Assembly: GCA_026982335.1 (NCBI GenBank)
Contig: JALSHH010000045.1
Location: forward strand, 62,001 to 126,000
Direction: 5' to 3'
Source: Phycisphaerales bacterium
GTDB lineage: Bacteria > Planctomycetota > Phycisphaerae > Phycisphaerales > UBA1924
Length of the DNA stretch: 64,000 bases
The position numbers and the translations under genes were made by a program. Position 1 is the first letter of the stretch, and the number at the start of each line of letters is the position of its first letter. The notes beneath the pieces were generated by a model that was not told the DNA's origin, did not search any database, and worked only from the letters and a program-made list of their open reading frames with translations. Below are positions 57,690 through 64,000 of the stretch, in pieces.

Positions 57690-59109
57690 AAGTGTCTTCC
57701 CGCTCATCGACCCACTGATGACGCGCAAAGAGCAGACCCAGCCAAACATAGAGCAACCGGCCTAAGAAAAATCCTGCAACAACTCCGCACCCGGCAAGAA
57801 TATAGTGATTTGAAGATTCAAGCCACTCGGGCCTGGCAATCCCGTTGTATCGCCGAACCGCAGTCATCACTCCGAAAATCGTCAGCCATCCAATCAACGC
57901 CACCACACCAACATTGAACCCGATGATCCATCGACGGAATCGCCTTGATTTGAGCACCGTCGCACGCTCACCTCGGCGCTCATACATTTCGATAATCATC
58001 CATGAAATCGCGGCAAAGAGTGCCATCGCGTCGATCCCGATCTCCGCACCCATCCCGTGCGCCATCACCACCGTCGTTCCATGAATCAACGCATTGAGTG
58101 GCGGGATGGACATCAGAATCGAAGTCGCCAAGATATATCCCGTCCACCATTTGGTCCAAGCAAGAAAAAGTCTGACCGAACAAACTGGCACAAGACATTT
58201 GCTCTTGACCATTGCTGCAATATCCCAGACCACCCGGGCCAAAATGATGATCTCTGTCATCGAAATCACAAAACTAATCCACTTGACAAGATGATGCTGA
58301 GGAAGGTGGTAAGTATGGTGTCCAAAGTTCGTAAACGAGTTGAGCAACCCCACCCCAAAGAGCGCATAGGCCAAGCGTGAATGCGCATATAACTCACACT
58401 TGGTAATTTTGACGCCAATATACACCAAGCTCCCATAGACCAGCAAATTGAAACTTCCCACAAGAGTGCCGGTCGCCTTCCATTGCAGCCGTATGTCCGT
58501 CAACGGATCGGCGAAGACACTCGAAAGCAGCCAGGCGTGCTGTTCAACAAAAGTATAGAGAAAGAACAACACCCCTACCGCCCACATCGAAACATGCACC
58601 GGGCGATGGAGCAATCCCTTGCCAAGAATCGCAAAGAAGTTCCAAGTAAACAACAGCCAGCCAAGCAGCACCGGAATCGAAAAAATGGGGTGAAATCCCA
58701 TATATTCACGCCCAGAGAAGACGCCAAAGAGCAGTGAACTCAAAATTCCAATTCCCGCAATCGCCCAGAGAATCACCTGAATACGCAGACGCCAGCGTTC
58801 AGCATTGCCCATCGGACCAGCAACATCCTCAAAGTACCGGTGCACCACCGCAACTCCACCGAGGAAGATGAATGCAGCTGCAAATGTCGTATGAATCGGT
58901 CGCAACGAGGCAAACTGAATCCCTAGGTTTTGCATCACCAACGCAACCGTCGGAATGTAGTACAAAACACCCAACAACCCTGCACTGAGCGTAATGCAAA
59001 GTGCCACGATCGAACCACGCATAAAAGTAAGCGTCGCATACCGCCGGGAAGAATCCACTAATCGAAAATCTTCTGCGGCAGCAGCTTGGGTATCATCGTG
59101 CAAATTCAT
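57667..59109 (-). CDS. NorB-like haem-copper oxidase subunit I with altered active-site residues
   Basis: 480 aa, 12 or more TM helices. Landmarks aligned by eye to NorB/CcoN: low-spin haem His73 in LRPIHTTFAAAFIFLGGV; helix VI QWKATGTLVGSFNLLVYG; His264-His265 in NFGHHTYHLPQ (FeB ligands); His351 in HGTTVVMAHGMGAEIG (high-spin haem). But helix VI has Thr213 and Val217 where NorB has the FeB His and the catalytic Glu, and Met353 replaces the second low-spin haem His. Glu189 and His191 (FVEQHAW) are unusual extra polar residues. The NorC-like gene directly upstream overlaps it by ATGA. NO reductase is the nearest description, but a different reaction or an electron-transfer role is possible. 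Confidence 0.75.
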   Translation of the reverse strand: MNLHDDTQAAAAEDFRLVDSSRRYATLTFMRGSIVALCITLSAGLLGVLYYIPTVALVMQNLGIQFASLRPIHTTFAAAFIFLGGVAVVHRYFEDVAGPMGNAERWRLRIQVILWAIAGIGILSSLLFGVFSGREYMGFHPIFSIPVLLGWLLFTWNFFAILGKGLLHRPVHVSMWAVGVLFFLYTFVEQHAWLLSSVFADPLTDIRLQWKATGTLVGSFNLLVYGSLVYIGVKITKCELYAHSRLAYALFGVGLLNSFTNFGHHTYHLPQHHLVKWISFVISMTEIIILARVVWDIAAMVKSKCLVPVCSVRLFLAWTKWWTGYILATSILMSIPPLNALIHGTTVVMAHGMGAEIGIDAMALFAAISWMIIEMYERRGERATVLKSRRFRRWIIGFNVGVVALIGWLTIFGVMTAVRRYNGIARPEWLESSNHYILAGCGVVAGFFLGRLLYVWLGLLFARHQWVDEREDTFSSSVPM

Positions 59110-59840
59110 TCATACTCCCACCACGGCAAAGACCGCCAAAATGGAATCGGGTCCTCATTTACCTGCTCGAGCACACGATCGCGATGCTCAGCGAGGAAGG
59201 TGATGAATGCTTGGACACTTGCTCGTTGGTCGGGCGAGAGTTGAGAAGGAGGCATGAGAGGAGCACGCCCAAACTCAAGCACATAAGCAATCTCCCCGGC
59301 ACTGAGTATCTCGCCTGAGATCGAAAGATCAGGCCCACCAACGGCCGACACCGCATAAAGTGTATGACAGGCCTGGCATGTATTGGTTTGGAAAATCTCA
59401 AATCCCTGTGCAACGCCCACATCACCCGACTCTGCAATCACCGACTCGAGGGCCTTGATTTTCGCACTGGTTCGGCCTTGGCCAATGTTTGGATTCCGCG
59501 CCTGCCCAATCCCCGTCTGATCCATCGCTTCTAAGAACGACCAGAGTGCTTCGACCTCCCCGGAGTCCATCTCGAACGCAGGCATCTGCCCCTGCCCAAG
59601 GGCCAATCTCGCATCGAGCAAGTCCCGATCGAGTCTTGCTGCAGCGTTGGTCAGATCGGGCCCTAGAAAACCACCAAATCCATGAAGTTGATGACAAGCC
59701 TGGCAATTATTCTGCATCCAAAGCTGCCGACCCGCGACCGCCTGCTCATCAAGCAGCACACTGGATTTTCGATCGGTATAGACAAGCCCCGTTTGAAACA
59801 CAAAGCACATCACCAACAAGACCATTACGAGCCCCTTCAT
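59106..59840 (-). CDS. NorC-like membrane-anchored dihaem cytochrome c
   Basis: About 244 aa if it starts at MKGLVMVLLVMCFVFQTGLVY (59840); an ATG at 59915 is also open, and neither has a clear ribosome-binding site. One TM, then domain 1 AGRQLWMQNNCQACHQLHGFGGFLGPDLTNA, strongly NorC-like (NCxxCH-x-x-x-G-x-G-x-x-x-P-(E/D)-L). Domain 2, GFEIFQTNTCQACHTLYAVSAVGGPDLS, adds a second haem that ordinary NorC lacks. The C-terminus ends PFWRSLPWWEYE. It would feed electrons to the NorB-like subunit, to which it is coupled by ATGA. Confidence 0.82.
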   Translation of the reverse strand: MKGLVMVLLVMCFVFQTGLVYTDRKSSVLLDEQAVAGRQLWMQNNCQACHQLHGFGGFLGPDLTNAAARLDRDLLDARLALGQGQMPAFEMDSGEVEALWSFLEAMDQTGIGQARNPNIGQGRTSAKIKALESVIAESGDVGVAQGFEIFQTNTCQACHTLYAVSAVGGPDLSISGEILSAGEIAYVLEFGRAPLMPPSQLSPDQRASVQAFITFLAEHRDRVLEQVNEDPIPFWRSLPWWEYE

Positions 59841-59963
59841 CAGCGGACTACACCGCCCTGGCCAAAGCTTGGTGTTGCAATGCAGAATGGTCTTCACAAA
59901 ACCCATGAATGGCAAGTGTAGCGAGCTCAGAGCAAAATGCAGAGCCTCTCAACAATCATCCCT

Positions 59964-60998
59964 CTACTCAACTTCCCAAGATTCGTTCCCCGTCACCAGT
60001 GCTTGTAAATCAGGATGCCGGCCTTTTTTCTGCGCCTCATCGAGCTGCTGATAGAGTAACTGGTCGTAGGTAGGCTTCGAGGAATCTGCATAAAGAATAC
60101 CCATCGGTTCAGGAAACTCCGGATGTGCCATCTGGGCGTACATATTGGCAAGGAACCGGTCGGTCTCATCATGGACAATGAGATCGGATTCGGTGATCCC
60201 GTTCTCGCCGATAGTCACCACCTTGGGACTCCCACAGTTAAAGATAATCCCCTTGTTCCGATCATTCCCAAAGACCAAAGGCTGGCCGTGCTCGAGTTTG
60301 ACCGTGGTCTCGTACATCGTCTCCCTCTGCGATGCGTAAAACCATGCTTTATGATTGAAGATATTGCAATCCTGATACACCTCAACAAATGAGGTCCCTC
60401 GATGGGACATCGCCCGTTTGAGAATTGTATCCATCCCTTTCATATCGACATCAAGGCTTCGCGCAATAAAGGTACACCCCGTTGCCACCGCAATTGCTAT
60501 TGGATGAATCGGATAATCAATTGAACCTGCGGGAGATGTGGGCGAAACCTTACCGGCTTCACTTGTCGGTGAGTATTGCCCCTTGGTCAGTCCATAGATT
60601 CTGTTGTTGAGCAACAGAATCGTAAGATCCACATTCCTGCGCATCGTGTGGATTGTGTGATTGCCCCCAATCGAAAATAGGTCGCCATCCCCCGCCACAA
60701 CGCAAACTTCAAGTTCGGGATTGGCGCATTTGACTCCTGTTGCAACCGCCAATCCGCGTCCATGGATCGAGTGCACGCCATAGGTTGCCATGTAGTAGGG
60801 AAACCGTGATGAACACCCGATCCCGGAGACGAAGACAAAGTCCTCTTTCTTTCTGCCCATGCTCGGCAGCGCTTTGCGTACCGCAGAGAGCACCGCGTAG
60901 TCGCCGCACCCCGGGCACCATCGGACATCTTGGTCGGAGGTAAAATCCTTGGCCGAGTAAATGGGGAGATCGGTACTCTTTGTATCTGTCGCGCTCAT
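59964..60998 (-). CDS. korB: 2-oxoacid:ferredoxin oxidoreductase, beta (TPP) subunit
   Basis: 344 aa. RWCPGCGDYAVLSAVRKAL at the start and the TPP-binding block VVAGDGDLFSIGGNHTIHTMRRNVDLTILLLNNRIYGLTKGQYSPTS (GDGD...NN) are those of KorB/VorB-type subunits. It works with the alpha-gamma chain to oxidise a 2-oxoacid (probably 2-oxoglutarate) with CoA, reducing ferredoxin. ATG overlaps the korA stop (ATGA). The NorC-like gene follows about 120 bp downstream. Confidence 0.92.
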   Translation of the reverse strand: MSATDTKSTDLPIYSAKDFTSDQDVRWCPGCGDYAVLSAVRKALPSMGRKKEDFVFVSGIGCSSRFPYYMATYGVHSIHGRGLAVATGVKCANPELEVCVVAGDGDLFSIGGNHTIHTMRRNVDLTILLLNNRIYGLTKGQYSPTSEAGKVSPTSPAGSIDYPIHPIAIAVATGCTFIARSLDVDMKGMDTILKRAMSHRGTSFVEVYQDCNIFNHKAWFYASQRETMYETTVKLEHGQPLVFGNDRNKGIIFNCGSPKVVTIGENGITESDLIVHDETDRFLANMYAQMAHPEFPEPMGILYADSSKPTYDQLLYQQLDEAQKKGRHPDLQALVTGNESWEVE

Positions 60999-62890
60999 TG
61001 TTTCAGCACCTCCGTGATGCGTTCGACCAGCGTATCAACCCGGAAGGGCTGACCTTTGACGATGTTGATCCCGATTGTTTCAATCAAGAACTTCGATCGG
61101 ATCAACATGCTCAGCTGTCCGAGGTTGATCTCTGGGATGACGATCTTCTTGAATGATCGCAAAATTTCCTCGGTATTCGATGGGAAGGGATTGAGGTATT
61201 GCAGGTGAGCCGAGCTGACCGTATGTCCATTGGCCCGAACTTGGTGGACCGCAGTGGTAATTGAGCCATAAGTCCCGCCCCAACCAAGCACGAGCACATC
61301 GCCCGATGAGGGACCATCGACTTGAAGCAACGGGATCGACTGGGCTGCTCGCTCGACTTTCTCTGCTCGCAAACGCACCATCATGTCGTGATTGTCTCCA
61401 TCGTACGACACATTGCCCGTCTCGGCATCCTTCTCCAAACTCCCTACCCGATGCTCGAGTCCGGGTGTGCCTGGGATCGCCCATGGACGGGCGAGGGTTT
61501 CTCGATCGCGGGCATAGGGTAGGAACCCGTTTTCGCCGAAGTCTTCTTCTCTTGGATGCGTGATCTCGATATCAGGGATATCGGCAACATCGGGCACCTT
61601 CCAAGGCTCGGCACCATTGGCGATGTACCCATCAGAAAGGTAGATCACCGGGGTCATGAACTCAACCGCAAGCCGAACCGCCTCGATGGCCATGTTGAAA
61701 CAGTCCGATGGGCTCCGAGGCGCCACGATGATCAACGGGCTCTCGCAATGACGCCCGTACATCGCTTGGAGAAGATCCGCCTGCTCGGTCTTGGTCGGAA
61801 GCCCCGTCGCCGGACCAGCCCTCTGGACATCGACAATAACCAGCGGGAGTTCGAGCATCAATGCCAGCCCCATGGCTTCGCCCTTGAGCGCCATCCCTGG
61901 TCCGGAAGTCCCCGTCACGGCCAAGTCGCCAGCAAAGCTTGCCCCAAGAGCAGTACAAATCGCCGCGATCTCATCCTCTGCCTGAATCGTCTTAATTCCA
62001 AAGCGTTTGAGGTGTGCCAAGCCGTGCATCACACTCGATGCCGGAGTGATTGGGTAGCTCGCGTAAACGATCGATTTATCCGCCTTTTGGGCAGCGGTCA
62101 CCAATCCCAAAACAGTTGCCTCATTGCCACTGATCTGACGATAGGTCCCCTTTTCTTGCTTGGCAGGAGGCACCCGATAGCGCGATGGGAAGACTTCTGC
62201 GGTTTCGCCGAAGTAGTATCCAGCTTCAAGCGCACGAATGTTGATCTTGGCAACTTCGGGCAACCCCTTTTTATGGGCAAACTTCTCGGTCAGATAGGCC
62301 TTGGTCTGTTCGATGGGACGCTCGTAGAGCCAGTAGACAATTCCGAGTGCGAACATGTTTCGGCACCGGTTGATGTCCTTGGCACCCATGCCCGAATCGG
62401 CGAGCGATTCTTTGGTCAGCCGAGACATTGGCACGCGGACCAAGTGATACTTGTTGATGATTTCTTCATCATCGAGCGGGTTGTATCCGTCAATATACCC
62501 ACATTTGGCAAGGTTTCCTTTGGTGAACTCGTCTTCGTTGACGATCACGATCCCACCGGGCTCAACATCACCAATGTTGACCTTGAACCCCGCCGGGTTC
62601 ATCGCGACCATGGCGTTAACACGATCGCCGGGGGTGTAAATATGCGACGAAGAAAAATGAACCTGAAACCCTGAAACACCAAAGGTTGTGCCCTTCGGGG
62701 CTCGGATCTCGGCGGGGAAGTCTGGGAAGGTTGCAAAGTCGTTCCCGAAGAGTGCGGAGGTATCGGCGAACTGCCCGCCAGTGAGTTGCATCCCGTCGCC
62801 AGAGTCGCCACAAAATCGGATGACGACGGAATCAAGTGTCGTTTCGGGTGTCTGGGTATCGGGTGTCTGGGTAGATTGATCGGTCGACAT
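60995..62890 (-). CDS. korA: 2-oxoacid:ferredoxin oxidoreductase, fused gamma-alpha subunit
   Basis: 631 aa. The gamma-like domain comes first (VVIRFCGDSGDGMQLTGGQFADTSALFGNDFATFPDFPAEIRAPKGTTFGVSGFQ, ~23-80). The alpha domain follows (YASYPITPASSVMHGLAHLKRFGIKTIQAEDEIAAI, GLPTKTEQADLLQAMYGRHCESPLIIVAPRSPSDCF). A TPD-TQTPE repeat sits in the extreme N-terminus. This alpha/beta pair (gamma fused) is typical of 2-oxoglutarate-type enzymes without a separate delta ferredoxin subunit. Start of the korA-korB-norC-norB-like gene string. Confidence 0.92.
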   Translation of the reverse strand: MSTDQSTQTPDTQTPETTLDSVVIRFCGDSGDGMQLTGGQFADTSALFGNDFATFPDFPAEIRAPKGTTFGVSGFQVHFSSSHIYTPGDRVNAMVAMNPAGFKVNIGDVEPGGIVIVNEDEFTKGNLAKCGYIDGYNPLDDEEIINKYHLVRVPMSRLTKESLADSGMGAKDINRCRNMFALGIVYWLYERPIEQTKAYLTEKFAHKKGLPEVAKINIRALEAGYYFGETAEVFPSRYRVPPAKQEKGTYRQISGNEATVLGLVTAAQKADKSIVYASYPITPASSVMHGLAHLKRFGIKTIQAEDEIAAICTALGASFAGDLAVTGTSGPGMALKGEAMGLALMLELPLVIVDVQRAGPATGLPTKTEQADLLQAMYGRHCESPLIIVAPRSPSDCFNMAIEAVRLAVEFMTPVIYLSDGYIANGAEPWKVPDVADIPDIEITHPREEDFGENGFLPYARDRETLARPWAIPGTPGLEHRVGSLEKDAETGNVSYDGDNHDMMVRLRAEKVERAAQSIPLLQVDGPSSGDVLVLGWGGTYGSITTAVHQVRANGHTVSSAHLQYLNPFPSNTEEILRSFKKIVIPEINLGQLSMLIRSKFLIETIGINIVKGQPFRVDTLVERITEVLKQ

Positions 62891-63129
62891 TGTGTCTCAC
62901 TCTCCCGTTGAGTTGTGACCAGCGGGCAGCTCAGACCGAGCCGGGCTGAATGGGTATTTTAGGCGTACAGGTGACAGATTTGTGTGATCTTGCACGAACC
63001 AATATTTTTGAAATCATCGATCATCAGACCAAACTCTTGAGTAGATGATTCAGGCGCCCCTCACCCAAGTGAGATTCCACTTGCTATTATGCACATCAAG
63101 CTCCCAAACTCCAACACCGAAAGAAATCT

Positions 63130-64000
63130 ATGCGGATTGGAATACCAAAAGAAATTCACTCTGGCGAACGCCGGGTCGCGGGCACCCCCAAGACGATCAA
63201 AAAACTCATCGAAATGGGGTTTGAAGTATTCGTCGAAACCGGTGCTGGCGTGGCGGCCGAGCACTACGACGAGATGTACGCCCAGGCCGGTGCCACGCTC
63301 ACCGATGACACCAAAGCACTCTGGAGCGAATCAGACATCATCCTCAAAGTCCATTCACCTCAAGTCCACCCCGATCTTGGCGTGCATGAGGCGGACTTAA
63401 TCAAAGAGGGTGGGTGCCTGATCGGGTTCATTTGGCCTGCTCAAAACCAGGACATCCTTGATAAACTCAATGCCCGCAAGGCCTCGGTGCTCGCGATGGA
63501 CTGTGTGCCTCGCATTACCCGCGCCCAGAAGGTCGACGCACTCAGCGCCATGGCCAATGCAGCCGGATACCGAGCAGTGATCGAAGCGGTCAATGTCTAT
63601 CCACGGTTCCTGACCGGGCAAAGCACCGCAGCCGGCGCGATTAAACCCGCCAAAGTCTTAGTGATCGGTGCAGGTGTAGCGGGCCTGGCATCCATTGGGG
63701 TAGCCAAATCCCTCGGTGCGATTGTCCGGGCCTTCGATACCCGCCTTGAAGTCGGCGATCAGGTCCGCTCGATGGGGGCCGAATTCTTAGAACTTGACTT
63801 CAAAGAAGATGGGTCAGGCGAGGGCGGATACGCCAAGGTCATGTCGAAAGAGTTTATCGATGCCGAGATGAAGCTCTTTGCCCAGCAGGCGATGGAAGTA
63901 GACATCATCATCACCACCGCATTGATCCCGGGCAAACCCGCTCCGCTGCTTATTACCGCAGGGATGGTCGAATCCATGCGCGAAGGCGGCGTGATTGTTG
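63130..64000 (+). CDS. pntA: NAD(P) transhydrogenase alpha subunit (cut by window end)
   Basis: The ATG at 63130 opens a frame that runs off the window (290 codons visible). MRIGIPKEIHSGERRVAGTPKTIKKLIEMGFEVFVETGAG is the alanine-dehydrogenase/PntA N-terminal domain, and VLVIGAGVAGLASIGVAKSLGAIVRAFDTRLEVGDQVRSMGAEFLELD the NAD-binding Rossmann motif; the R-x-x-V-x-x-Q-(V/I)-x-S-x-G-A-x-F pattern marks the transhydrogenase. Couples hydride transfer between NADH and NADP to the proton gradient. Divergent from korA (239-bp gap); pntB would be expected outside the window. Confidence 0.88.
   Translation, partial: MRIGIPKEIHSGERRVAGTPKTIKKLIEMGFEVFVETGAGVAAEHYDEMYAQAGATLTDDTKALWSESDIILKVHSPQVHPDLGVHEADLIKEGGCLIGFIWPAQNQDILDKLNARKASVLAMDCVPRITRAQKVDALSAMANAAGYRAVIEAVNVYPRFLTGQSTAAGAIKPAKVLVIGAGVAGLASIGVAKSLGAIVRAFDTRLEVGDQVRSMGAEFLELDFKEDGSGEGGYAKVMSKEFIDAEMKLFAQQAMEVDIIITTALIPGKPAPLLITAGMVESMREGGVIV

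Overview
This window looks like a chromosomal segment of a planctomycete, most likely of the Phycisphaerae type. That is an inference from several features: a multihaem cytochrome ending in dockerin-like Ca-binding repeats, a mosaic type II secretion/type IV pilus cluster with PilM/N/O-like proteins, an N2O reductase with a Sec-type leader, System II (ResB/CcsA) cytochrome c maturation, and many ATGA-coupled genes. No phage, plasmid or CRISPR signal was seen. The only mobile trace is a wrecked IS5-type transposase beside a tRNA-Val gene.

Layout. 1-5.5 kb: surface polysaccharide genes (two methyltransferase-type proteins, a Wzm/Wzt-like ABC exporter, and two glycosyltransferases on the opposite strand). 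5.6-8.9 kb: an exported 11-haem cytochrome with a beta-propeller-like region and a dockerin tail. 9.1-14.3 kb: a tyrosine phenol-lyase and a tryptophanase flanking a NIT-domain chemoreceptor; the tryptophanase leader holds an intrinsic terminator. 14.5-23.7 kb: CBS protein, DEAD-box helicase, nitronate monooxygenase-like protein, NapH/NosR-like polyferredoxin fused to TPRs, and a large Cache-HAMP-PAS-GGDEF-EAL protein. 24.2-28.1 kb: CcsA, ResB and a duplicated-domain lipoprotein in one coupled operon. 28.3-28.9 kb: transposase remnant and tRNA-Val(CAC). 28.9-37.6 kb: a pseudopilus/type IV pilus-like machine (PilZ, E, F, G, H, I, J, K/PilX-like, PilM-PilN fusion, PilO, PilP) with no secretin. 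37.9-41.3 kb: rpsB, tsf, a LURP-one-like protein and an exported superoxide dismutase. 41.3-45.8 kb: an oligopeptide-type importer (binding protein and two permeases, no ATPase) whose OppC has a very large insertion. 46-48.5 kb: AONS/KBL-type PLP enzyme, inositol-phosphatase-family enzyme and a Gly-rich RRM protein.

48.6-62.9 kb is a respiratory block. On the minus strand, a dihaem cytochrome c is followed by nosZ-(nosB)-nosD-nosF-nosY-nosL, a nitrous oxide reductase operon with the Sec-exported (clade II) character. Beyond a convergent PLP decarboxylase, a NorC-like dihaem cytochrome and a NorB-like haem-copper oxidase subunit lie directly downstream of a 2-oxoacid:ferredoxin oxidoreductase (korAB-type). 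The NorB-like protein lacks residues expected at the FeB site and at one low-spin haem axial position, and is the most unusual gene here. The window ends inside a transhydrogenase alpha-subunit gene.

Taken together, the genes suggest a facultatively anaerobic heterotroph that ferments or oxidises amino acids (Tyr, Trp, peptides), passes electrons to ferredoxin and c-type cytochromes, and can reduce N2O and perhaps NO. All functional statements rest on reading motifs by eye; no database search was run.
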